A program made the translations under genes and the position numbers. From NCBI GenBank assembly GCA_017467225.1, contig JAFTSR010000046.1:1-8108 (forward strand): DNA of 8,108 nucleotides, given 5' to 3'. Positions 1 to 5,729 of the stretch are shown here, piece after piece (position 1 is the stretch's first letter; the number at the start of each line of letters is the position of its first letter). This stretch comes from Clostridia bacterium (GTDB lineage: Bacteria > Bacillota_A > Clostridia > Oscillospirales > CAG-272). The notes beneath the pieces were generated by a model. It saw only the letters and a program-made list of their open reading frames with translations. It was not told where the DNA came from and did no database searches.

Positions 1-1
1 G

Positions 2-106
2 ATCCGCTCCATGCAGCCCATGCGTCGTCAGACCATGACTCGCCCCATGTTCGAGGCACTGGCTAAGGCGTTCAACCTCAAGCTGGCTGAGAAGTTTTTG
101 AGATAA
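2..106 (+). CDS. 3' end of an unrecognised protein (partial)
   Basis: Reading frame 2 is open from the window edge to a TAA at 104-106, giving 34 C-terminal residues. The two other forward frames hit stops (a TGA and a TAA) within this stretch. The visible tail is rich in methionine and basic residues (five Met in the first 16 residues) and then looks like an amphipathic helix (MFEALAKAFNLKLAEKFLR). I do not recognise the family from so short a tail, so no function is given. The codons use mostly G/C third positions, like the genes downstream, which supports real coding. The gene runs in the same direction as the glycosidase 271 bases downstream, but the hairpin-rich gap makes a shared transcript uncertain. 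Confidence 0.5.
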   Translation: MRSMQPMRRQTMTRPMFEALAKAFNLKLAEKFLR

Positions 107-131
107 AGAGACCGGGAAATGCCTTCGGCGA

Positions 132-163
132 CCAAGGGGACTTTTTGGAAAAAGCCCCCTTGG
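132..163. repeat. Long hairpin H1 (8+6 bp stem)
   Basis: CCAAGGGG (132-139) pairs with CCCCTTGG (156-163), and CTTTTT (141-146) pairs with AAAAAG (149-154). The only interruption is an A/C mismatch at 140/155, and the loop is minimal. The stem lies 25 bases after the stop of the upstream partial gene, so it could end that transcript. However, neither strand has the T-tract that normally follows an intrinsic terminator; the T run is inside the stem. A dispersed palindromic repeat unit is at least as likely. Confidence 0.65.
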
Positions 164-169
164 AACCCC

Positions 170-193
170 AAAAACTTTAATGAAAAGGTTTTT
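170..193. repeat. Weak A/T hairpin H2
   Basis: AAAAAC (170-175) pairs with GTTTTT (188-193), extended by TTT/AAA (176-178 with 184-186) across a single bulged G at 187. It is almost all A/T and only marginal by itself. It is listed because it directly follows H1 and adds to the unusual palindrome density; it may be the 3' part of one larger repeat unit with H1. Confidence 0.35.
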
Positions 194-241
194 GCTGAAT
201 TTGATGCATTTCTGCTCTTTTTGAACCGAGCGATATGCCAT

Positions 242-259
242 GTGGGGTCCCTACCCCAC
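242..259. repeat. GC-rich hairpin H3
   Basis: GTGGGGT (242-248) pairs perfectly with ACCCCAC (253-259) around a four-base CCCT loop. This is the most compact stable stem in the gap. It is not followed by a T-tract (the next bases are GAGAAGG), so it does not look like an intrinsic terminator. Its role is unknown. Confidence 0.5.
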
Positions 260-303
260 GAGAAGGCTGAAAAGCATTTTCATGATGAAGTTTTTTGAAG
301 ATT

Positions 304-337
304 CCAAAGAAACTTTTTTTCAAAAAAGTTTCTTTGG
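304..337. repeat. Long perfect hairpin H4 (16-bp stem)
   Basis: CCAAAGAAAC followed by a T run (304-320) faces an A run followed by GTTTCTTTGG (322-337). Sixteen pairs form without a mismatch around a T-C turn. The layout, CCAA-type outer arm with a T run/A run at the tip, is the same as in H1 although the arm sequences differ. The end of the stem lies 30 bases before the glycosidase RBS, so if transcribed it would sit in the 5' leader. There is no T-tract after it. Confidence 0.65.
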
Positions 338-343
338 CGGAGT

Positions 344-360
344 TTGAGGCGGAGCCTCAA
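344..360 (+). promoter_or_regulatory. Leader hairpin H5 just upstream of the glycosidase RBS
   Basis: TTGAGGC (344-350) pairs with GCCTCAA (354-360) around a GGA loop, seven base pairs. It ends eight bases before the GGAGG at 368-372. It is close enough to affect ribosome access or mRNA stability if the leader is transcribed, but the RBS itself is not within the stem. It could equally be the outer end of the same repeat element as H4, from which it is only six bases away. Confidence 0.4.
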
Positions 361-377
361 CACCTACGGAGGAAACC

Positions 378-2084
378 ATGAAATATCCGAACATATGGGG
401 CGCGGGCGCGCTGTTTTGCTATTCCGGTCTGCGGGGAGAGTGTACTCCTGCGCGCGCTGTGTGCGGTCGCCTTCTTGGCGACTTTATCGGCGTGGATTTC
501 GACAATCACGACGTTCAGCTTGTGCTGCGGACGTACAACACAAGAGGGTGGGCGTTTGATGCGGTGGCGTCGGACGTCATCGTCGGGCGGTTGGACGGCT
601 CGCGGCGTTTTTGTTTGACCTTTGCTGCCCAGGACGCGGTGGTGGGCTACTGCCCGGCTGATCGCGCCGTTCCCGCACTGCACGGCGACCTTTTGCAGGA
701 GCTGATGTATGACAGCTGCCGCGTGTTTTACCGCCGCGGCGCGGCATACGCGCTGGCATGCGAGGGCACAACTGACGGGCTGACCCGCTTTGCCATGGTC
801 AGAGATGCTAACCCTGACGAGGCGGCACGGCGTGCCGAGCAGCTGATGAAAAACGCCGACATTGATGATCTGTGCGCGCGTGCCTTGGCGTATTATGACG
901 CGCTGCCTTGCCCTGCCGGCGTTTCGGAGCTGACCGAGCGTACCTTGGCCAAGAGCTATTCTATTATGAAATCGCAGGTCTACAGCCCTGCCGGCTGTTT
1001 CTCTCAGCGCTGGACAACGCCCGACCGCCTGCCGCACAGGCATCTTTGGCTGTGGGATTCGGTTTTTCACTCGTTTGGCAACGTGCATATCGACCCTGAC
1101 CTGGCGCGAGATTCGCTGCTCTCGGTGCTGGACGGTCAGCGCGAGGACGGCTTTGTGCCGCATATGATTTTGCCGGATCGCACGAGCGACGTGACCCAGC
1201 CGCCTGTGTTGGCGTGGGGATTTCTCACGCTGTACGAGCGAACGGGCGATACCAATCTGCTCTATCGCACCTGGGACGCGCTGCGCGCCTACCTTGCCTG
1301 GAACGAGCAAAACCGCGCCGGTAGCATCGACGGGCTGTTCTCTTGGTACGTTGATCCCGATGACCCGAACTGCCGCTGCGGCGAGAGCGGCATGGACAAT
1401 TCTCCTCGCTTTGACGGCGAGAGACTGCTCAACTGCGTGGATTTCTCCTGCTTTATGGCCAACGAAATGCGCTGCATGACGAAAATTGCGCTGCTGCTCG
1501 GACAAGAAGAGGCTGCCGATGCCTATAGCCAGCGCTACGCAGAGATCTGCCGCGCCATCGAGCAGCATTTGTACGATGAGGCTGACGGACGCTACTATGA
1601 CCGCGGCGTCAAGAGCAGAGAATTTGTCAGGGTGGCGGCGGTGTCCTCTTTTTTGCCGCTGTTTGCCGGTGTCTGCTCGCGTGAGCGCGCGGCGGCGCTG
1701 GTCGCTGACTTGAAAAATGCCGATACCTTTGGTACCCGCGTCGGTGTGCCGTCGGTTGCCGTGTCTGATCCGACCTTCGGCAGCGATATGTGGCGCGGTC
1801 CCGTTTGGATCAACTATAACTATATGATTGTCCGCGGTCTTGCCGACTACGGCTACGCCGAGGAGGCCGCTGCCCTGAAGCAGGCGACGCTCGGTGCCAT
1901 CGAGCATTGGTACGGACGCAGCGGCTGCATCTTTGAGTTTTATGATTGCAATGATGTCCTCAGCCCTGCCGAGCTGCCGCGCAAGGGAATGCCGCTGCGT
2001 CCGCGCGACGACACGGTGCGCTATCCCTCGGTTCACGATTACGGATGGTCGGCGGCGCTGTACGTGGCGCTGCGCTGCGAATGA
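378..2084 (+). CDS. GH63/mannosylglycerate-hydrolase-like glycoside hydrolase
   Basis: A 568-residue protein with no signal peptide, so probably cytoplasmic. Roughly residues 1-180 look like an N-terminal beta domain; residues 185-568 carry motifs of an (alpha/alpha)6-barrel of the GH63/GH37-like clan: LWLWDS (223-228), ESGMDNSP (336-343), MWRGPVW (471-477), IFEFYD (518-523) and SVHDYGWSAALY (551-562). By family precedent Asp340 in the ESGMDNSP motif is the likely general acid and Glu520 the candidate base. The family hydrolyses alpha-glucosides or alpha-mannosides such as mannosylglycerate and processed glucans; the actual substrate here is unknown. The ATG at 378 follows GGAGG (368-372) by five bases. 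The stop is followed directly by TAA and TGA, and the ABC ATPase starts 20 bases later, suggesting co-transcription. Confidence 0.8.
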   Translation: MKYPNIWGAGALFCYSGLRGECTPARAVCGRLLGDFIGVDFDNHDVQLVLRTYNTRGWAFDAVASDVIVGRLDGSRRFCLTFAAQDAVVGYCPADRAVPALHGDLLQELMYDSCRVFYRRGAAYALACEGTTDGLTRFAMVRDANPDEAARRAEQLMKNADIDDLCARALAYYDALPCPAGVSELTERTLAKSYSIMKSQVYSPAGCFSQRWTTPDRLPHRHLWLWDSVFHSFGNVHIDPDLARDSLLSVLDGQREDGFVPHMILPDRTSDVTQPPVLAWGFLTLYERTGDTNLLYRTWDALRAYLAWNEQNRAGSIDGLFSWYVDPDDPNCRCGESGMDNSPRFDGERLLNCVDFSCFMANEMRCMTKIALLLGQEEAADAYSQRYAEICRAIEQHLYDEADGRYYDRGVKSREFVRVAAVSSFLPLFAGVCSRERAAALVADLKNADTFGTRVGVPSVAVSDPTFGSDMWRGPVWINYNYMIVRGLADYGYAEEAAALKQATLGAIEHWYGRSGCIFEFYDCNDVLSPAELPRKGMPLRPRDDTVRYPSVHDYGWSAALYVALRCE

Positions 2085-2104
2085 TAATGAAAGGAAATGA
2101 TACT

Positions 2105-2824
2105 ATGCTTCAAGTTTCAAATCTGACGAAAAAATATGGAAAAACGCTGGCCTGCGACAACGTCAGCTTTACGCTTGACCCGGGCAGTGTAACGGTTCTT
2201 CTCGGCCCGAACGGCGCGGGAAAATCGACGCTGATGAAGGCGGTGATCGGCTTTTTGCGCTATCAGGGTGACATTACGGTGGCGGGAATTCCCAACAAGA
2301 CCACCGATGCCCGTCGTCTTCTGGGTTACATTCCCGAGATGCCGGCGCTGTACCCCAATCTGACGGTCAGCGAGCATATGGAATTTTTGGCGCGCGCTTA
2401 TAAGCTGGAAAATTACAAGCCGTGGATGGATGAACTGTTCGATCGCTTCGAGCTGACCGATAAGCGTAAAAAATTCGGCGATGAGCTGTCCAAGGGCATG
2501 CAGCAGAAGCTGAACATCTGCCTGGGACTTCTGCCAAAGCCGAAAATGCTGCTGCTTGACGAGCCGATGATCGGTCTGGATCCGCACGCCATCAAGGAAC
2601 TCAAGAGTATGATCGAGGAGATGCGTCAGGCGGGCTGTACCATTCTGGTGTCCACGCACATTATCGATAGCGTGGATATGTTGTGGGATCGCACGCTGAT
2701 CATGCAGGGCGGCTCCGTGCGTGCCAACGTGACCAAGGCCGAGCTGGAGGGCAGCGGCAAGACGCTGGAGCAGCTGTTCTTTGAGATCACAGAGCAGATG
2801 GCGGATGCTGCCACGGAGGCGTAA
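2105..2824 (+). CDS. ABC transporter ATP-binding protein (ABC-2/exporter type)
   Basis: A 239-residue nucleotide-binding subunit that would energise the membrane protein encoded next. Visible motifs are Walker A GPNGAGKST (34-42), a Q-loop region reading YIPEMP with Glu78 where Gln is commonest, signature LSKGMQQKL (128-136) in place of LSGGQ, Walker B MLLLDEP (148-154) with catalytic Glu153, D-loop GLDP (157-160) and switch His185 in STHIID. The E-type Q-loop and LSKGM signature are common in the CcmA/drug-exporter type of ATPase. The frame stays open back to 2045, inside the glycosidase gene, but ATG 2105 is preferred because AAGGAA (2091-2096) lies eight bases before it and the protein then starts with the usual LQVSNLTKKYG strand. 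The substrate is unknown. Confidence 0.92.
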   Translation: MLQVSNLTKKYGKTLACDNVSFTLDPGSVTVLLGPNGAGKSTLMKAVIGFLRYQGDITVAGIPNKTTDARRLLGYIPEMPALYPNLTVSEHMEFLARAYKLENYKPWMDELFDRFELTDKRKKFGDELSKGMQQKLNICLGLLPKPKMLLLDEPMIGLDPHAIKELKSMIEEMRQAGCTILVSTHIIDSVDMLWDRTLIMQGGSVRANVTKAELEGSGKTLEQLFFEITEQMADAATEA

Positions 2825-2827
2825 GCC

Positions 2828-4483
2828 ATGAAGCTGTTTTTATATTACGCGTTTTGCACGGTCAAAAATCAGATCCGCAAGCTGTTCAAAACGTGGGTTG
2901 CCATTCTTTTGGTTGTTTGTATCGCCATTGGCGTGGTGGTCGGTCTGATCGCCTCCTCGGTGGACTCGATGATCGAGGAGGAGCTGCCACCCGAGGATGA
3001 GGAGATTGTGGAGGATTCGGGAGAAGAGCTTCCGCCCGAGGAGGAGCTGCCGCAGATGAGCGAGCAGCAGATTAAAAAGATCGCCGAGGCGGTCATCGCC
3101 GGACTCCTTTTGGTTATGGTCGTCTTTGAGGTGCTGGGTGCCGAGAAAAACGGTAGCAACATCTTTATGATGGCCGACGTCAATTTGCTGTTTTCTTCGC
3201 CCATGCGGCCGCAGTCGGTGCTGCTGTTCCGCCTGTGCTGCCAGATGGGCGCCATGATCTTTTTGGGTATCTATCTGCTTTTGGAGGTGCCGATGATGAT
3301 CGACGCCTTCGGACTGTCGCCCTTGACGGCTGCTGTCATCGTTCTGAGCTTTGCACTGTCGATTTTGTTCGGCAAGCTGCTCAACGTGCTGCTGTACACG
3401 CTGTGCTCGACGCACGATGCCCTCAAGAAGTGGCTGCGTCCGGCACTGTACCTTGCCGTCGGTGCCATCGGCGGCGGTTACGTCATCAGCTGGCAGGGAA
3501 GTATGGTCACACCGTGGGAGGCTGCCGTTGACTATCTCAGCGCGCCGTGGTCGCGCTACGTTCCCGTCTTTGGCTGGATCCGTGCCATGATCATGCTGGC
3601 TTGGGAGGACAATCTGGTCGGCGTAGCGCTGTGCGCGCTTGGCCTTGTGGTAGCGATGGTTGCCATGGTGGTCATCATTCGCCATATCCGCGCGGACTTC
3701 TACGAGGATGCCATGGCGCACTCGGCCGAAACGGCTGCCGTGCTGCAGGCGGCGCAGGAGGGCTCTACCATTGTTAAAAACCGCAGCAAGGAGCGCAGCG
3801 AGAAGGTACGTCGTGACGGTGTCATGCGCGGCAGCGGTGCCAACGTTTTCTTTTTCAAAACGCTGTATAACCGTTTCCGCTTCGCCCACCTGCGCGTCTT
3901 TACCAAGACCAGTGAAACGTATCTGGTGACGGCGCTTGGCGTGGTGCTTTTGCAGCGGTTGGTCTTCCACAGCGACAGCTTTTTGGCGGTTGCGCTGGTG
4001 CTGTGCGGATTGGTATTTTTCCGCGCTTTGGGAAATCCGCTGCCGCAGGATGTCGAAACGCACATCTTTTTGATGACGCCGGCCGACCCTTGGGCGAAGA
4101 TGCTTTGGTCGCTGCTGGGTGGTGCGCTTAATTGCGCTCTTGACCTTTTGCCGGCTATGCTGCTTGCAACCGTTCTTTTGGGTGCCAATCCCCTGGCCGC
4201 CATCGCCTGGCTGCTGTTCGCCGTGTCGATTGACCTGTATGCCAGCGTCGCTTGCACCTTTATTACGCTGTCTGTTCCGGTTTCGCTGTCCAAGCAGCTG
4301 CAGCAGGTGATTCTGATTTTGTTTATTTACTTCGGACTTTTGCCGGATATCGGCTTGATTGTCGTCGGTGCTGCGACCGGCTTTATCTCGCTGGGTGCGC
4401 TGGGCGCAGGTGTCTTTAACGTTCTGCTCTCGGCACTCCTGTATTCCTTCTCGCCGCTGTTTTTGCTGCGCGGCAGACGGTAA
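2828..4483 (+). CDS. ABC exporter-type membrane subunit
   Basis: A 551-residue polytopic membrane protein, probable permease partner of the ATPase just upstream. Only three bases separate the genes, and the GGAGG for this start (2815-2819) lies within the end of the ATPase gene, so translation is probably coupled. About 11-12 hydrophobic segments are seen, near residues 22-44, 84-104, 132-152, 165-190, 204-222, 262-285, 366-379, 384-399, 426-452, 456-482, 493-516 and 517-545. A very acidic stretch (about 49-75, with ELPPE repeats) lies between the first two. A large hydrophilic, basic-rich segment (about 286-360) divides the protein into two halves. The layout resembles the putative ABC exporter family of Firmicutes; I infer this from architecture and context, not from a diagnostic motif. 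What it moves is unknown. Confidence 0.8.
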   Translation: MKLFLYYAFCTVKNQIRKLFKTWVAILLVVCIAIGVVVGLIASSVDSMIEEELPPEDEEIVEDSGEELPPEEELPQMSEQQIKKIAEAVIAGLLLVMVVFEVLGAEKNGSNIFMMADVNLLFSSPMRPQSVLLFRLCCQMGAMIFLGIYLLLEVPMMIDAFGLSPLTAAVIVLSFALSILFGKLLNVLLYTLCSTHDALKKWLRPALYLAVGAIGGGYVISWQGSMVTPWEAAVDYLSAPWSRYVPVFGWIRAMIMLAWEDNLVGVALCALGLVVAMVAMVVIIRHIRADFYEDAMAHSAETAAVLQAAQEGSTIVKNRSKERSEKVRRDGVMRGSGANVFFFKTLYNRFRFAHLRVFTKTSETYLVTALGVVLLQRLVFHSDSFLAVALVLCGLVFFRALGNPLPQDVETHIFLMTPADPWAKMLWSLLGGALNCALDLLPAMLLATVLLGANPLAAIAWLLFAVSIDLYASVACTFITLSVPVSLSKQLQQVILILFIYFGLLPDIGLIVVGAATGFISLGALGAGVFNVLLSALLYSFSPLFLLRGRR

Positions 4484-4486
4484 TGC

Positions 4487-4528
4487 GACGGGCTTTGCGT
4501 GTTTTTTGCGCAAAGCCCGTCTTTTTTT
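4487..4528 (+). terminator. Strong intrinsic terminator after the glycosidase-ABC cluster
   Basis: A perfect 13-bp stem, GACGGGCTTTGCG (4487-4499) with CGCAAAGCCCGTC (4509-4521), has a nine-base loop and is followed directly by seven T residues (4522-4528). It starts three bases after the permease stop codon. It insulates the upstream cluster from the fatty acid kinase genes, whose first promoter begins 12 bases later. Confidence 0.95.
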
Positions 4529-4539
4529 GCATCAACCGC

Positions 4540-4568
4540 TTGACAAGATTGATAAAATGTGGTAATAT
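4540..4568 (+). promoter_or_regulatory. Sigma-A promoter P1 for the fakB-fakA-tetR operon
   Basis: The -35 is a perfect TTGACA (4540-4545). After a 17-base spacer comes TAATAT (4563-4568), preceded by TGG (4560-4562), which is an extended -10 TGn. The -10 hexamer itself matches consensus at only four of six positions. Transcription would start near 4575 and give a leader of about 225 bases before the fakB start. It lies just beyond the upstream terminator. Confidence 0.7.
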
Positions 4569-4577
4569 AGTAACGAA

Positions 4578-4602
4578 AACCATATTCGAAAATCGAGTGG
4601 TT
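4578..4602 (+). promoter_or_regulatory. Interrupted inverted repeat at the start of the P1 transcript
   Basis: AACCA (4578-4582) faces TGGTT (4598-4602), and inside it TCGA (4586-4589) faces TCGA (4593-4596) around AAA. The two arms are joined by an unequal internal loop (TAT on one side, G on the other). It begins a few bases after the expected P1 start, so it could be a 5' mRNA hairpin or a regulator site. It has an A run after it, not a T run, so it is not a terminator. The evidence is modest. Confidence 0.3.
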
Positions 4603-4685
4603 GAAAAAAAGGACGGATATACCCAAATAATACCACAAATTGTCATTGCTTTAGCGAGAAATTGAAAAATATTTCCTCAAAGGCG

Positions 4686-4714
4686 TTGACAAAGATGCTG
4701 ATATGTGCTATAAT
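4686..4714 (+). promoter_or_regulatory. Perfect consensus sigma-A promoter P2 for the fakB-fakA-tetR operon
   Basis: TTGACA (4686-4691), a 17-base spacer and TATAAT (4709-4714) match the sigma-A consensus at every position. TGC (4706-4708) supplies an extended -10 as well. Expected start is near 4721, giving a leader of about 80 bases. A promoter this strong usually needs a repressor if output is to be controlled, and a perfect palindrome lies at 4726-4742. Confidence 0.92.
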
Positions 4715-4725
4715 ATGTACGTTTG

Positions 4726-4742
4726 GGTTATCATTGATAACC
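4726..4742. promoter_or_regulatory. Perfect 17-bp palindrome, candidate operator
   Basis: GGTTATCA (4726-4733) and TGATAACC (4735-4742) are exact reverse complements around the single base T4734. The site covers about +5 to +21 of the P2 transcript, a classic place for a repressor to block initiation. Length and symmetry suit a dimeric HTH regulator, and the operon encodes a TetR-family protein, so autoregulation is the simplest idea. A similar half-site, TTGATAA (4549-4555), occurs in the P1 spacer without its partner arm. Binding by this particular TetR is inferred. Confidence 0.6.
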
Positions 4743-4799
4743 AACCTTCCAAGGCTATGCGTACTTACGATAGATGATTTGAAACAAGGAGATAATGCC

Positions 4800-5672
4800 A
4801 TGGCAGAAAATTTTACCATCATCACCGATTCCTCCTGTGACCTGCCCGCCAAGATTGCGGAGCAGCTTCACATTCGCGTCATTCCGCTGACGGTTACCGT
4901 TGACGGCGTGCAGTATCATAACTTCTTGGATGAGCGTGAGCTGCCCTTTGAACAGTTTTATACCAATTTGCCCCAGGTGAAGAGCGTGACGACCAGCGCG
5001 GTCAATATCGCAGAGTTCACCACGGTGATGGAGAGCGAAATTATGACCGGTCGTGACGTTTTGTATCTCGGCTTCTCCTCCGGTCTGAGCGCTACCTACA
5101 GCGCGGCTGTGCAGGCAGCCAAGGAGCTTTCCGAAAAATATCCTACGCACAAGATCTACACGGTAGACACGCTGGCGGCTTCCATGGGACAGGGCCTTTT
5201 GGTCTACCTTGCTGTGATGGAGAAGAACAAGGGTAAAAGCATTGAGGAGGTTCGCGACTTTGTCGAGAACACCAAGCTTTCTCTGGCACACTGGTTTACG
5301 GTGGCTGACCTTGGTCAGCTCAAGCGCGGCGGACGCATCAGCGCAACGACGGCGCTGGTCGGCACCATGCTCAATATTAAGCCGGTGCTGCACGTGGACA
5401 ACGACGGCCATCTGATCAACATGTTCAAGGCTCGCGGCCGTGCGGCTTCTGTCAAGGCACTGTTTGAGCAGATGGAAAAAACGGCGATTGAGCCGGAGAA
5501 GCAGATCGTCTTTATCAGCCACGGCAATTGCTACGACGACGCCAAGCGCCTGGCGGATATGGTTACAGCCAAGTGGGGCTGCCGCTGCGTAATCAACTAT
5601 GTCGGACCCGTCATCGGAGCACATTCCGGTCAGGGTACGCTGGCGCTGTTCTTCCTGGCATCGCAGCGCTGA
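4800..5672 (+). CDS. fakB: DegV-family fatty-acid-binding protein (FakB type)
   Basis: A 290-residue cytosolic protein with the two-domain DegV fold. FakB proteins hold one free fatty acid in a tunnel and present its carboxylate to the kinase FakA, then hand the acyl-phosphate on to phospholipid synthesis. Family motifs are TDSSCDLP (9-16), TTSAV (64-68), GFSSGLSATY (91-100), DTLAASMGQG (123-132), LKRGGRIS (174-181), KPVL (194-197) and VGPVIGAHSGQG (268-279). Thr65/Ser66, Ser93/Ser94 and His275 are the likely head-group contacts by family precedent. The frame is open back to 4662, but ATG 4800 is chosen: AAGGAG (4786-4791) sits eight bases before it, promoter P2 lies inside the longer version, and DegV proteins start close to the TDSS motif. 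Which fatty acid it prefers cannot be told. The kinase gene follows after 57 bases. Confidence 0.93.
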   Translation: MAENFTIITDSSCDLPAKIAEQLHIRVIPLTVTVDGVQYHNFLDERELPFEQFYTNLPQVKSVTTSAVNIAEFTTVMESEIMTGRDVLYLGFSSGLSATYSAAVQAAKELSEKYPTHKIYTVDTLAASMGQGLLVYLAVMEKNKGKSIEEVRDFVENTKLSLAHWFTVADLGQLKRGGRISATTALVGTMLNIKPVLHVDNDGHLINMFKARGRAASVKALFEQMEKTAIEPEKQIVFISHGNCYDDAKRLADMVTAKWGCRCVINYVGPVIGAHSGQGTLALFFLASQR

Positions 5673-5700
5673 ATTCTTTCCGTTAAGAGACAGACATTGA

Positions 5701-5713
5701 CCCGCACGGCGGG
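5701..5713 (+). promoter_or_regulatory. Small hairpin before the fakA RBS
   Basis: CCCGC (5701-5705) pairs with GCGGG (5709-5713) around ACG in the 57-base gap between fakB and fakA. The GGAGG of fakA follows at 5717-5721. The stem is short but GC-only and could tune translation or protect the 3' mRNA. There is no T-tract, so transcription probably reads through. Confidence 0.3.
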
Positions 5714-5729
5714 ATCGGAGGCTTGAATT

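Larger units (their letters stand above)
107..377. other. Hairpin-rich intergenic region and glycosidase 5' leader
   Basis: This 271-base stretch has no supportable gene. It holds five possible stem-loops (132-163, 170-193, 242-259, 304-337, 344-360), each listed separately, and ends in the GGAGG ribosome binding site (368-372) of the glycosidase. I looked for a sigma-A promoter and found none that is convincing: TTGCTG and TTGAAC hexamers occur near 191 and 221, but no -10 element sits at the right distance. The density of palindromes, out of keeping with the rest of the window, suggests dispersed REP/MITE-like repeat elements, though no copy number can be seen from one window. Confidence 0.6.

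Noticed and set aside
132..163. Hairpin H1 as intrinsic terminator of the upstream gene
   Set aside because: There is no T-tract after the stem on either strand; the T run is part of the stem. It is kept as a repeat or hairpin only.
111..377. CRISPR array in the palindrome-rich gap
   Set aside because: There are no regularly spaced direct repeats; the stems differ in sequence and spacing, and no cas genes are nearby.
357..2036. 559-codon open frame on the - strand opposite the glycosidase
   Set aside because: It is a shadow of a GC-rich gene. The protein is low-complexity, rich in Arg/His/Ala/Gln and without family motifs, while the + strand frame carries clear glycosidase motifs and an RBS.
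2840..4513. 557-codon open frame on the - strand opposite the permease
   Set aside because: The translation is a Gln/Arg/His-rich artefact with no domain. It would also start beyond the terminator stem at 4487-4528, and the + strand encodes a coherent membrane protein.
4757..4777. Six-codon leader peptide (MRTYDR) after the palindrome
   Set aside because: The AAGG before it is only two bases from the ATG, and there is no run of regulatory codons or attenuator hairpin, so nothing supports translation.
4662..4799. N-terminal extension of FakB by 46 residues that looks like a signal or membrane helix
   Set aside because: It would contain the perfect promoter P2 and the palindrome within coding sequence. 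The RBS and family length point to ATG 4800, and the hydrophobic look comes from A/T-rich promoter DNA.
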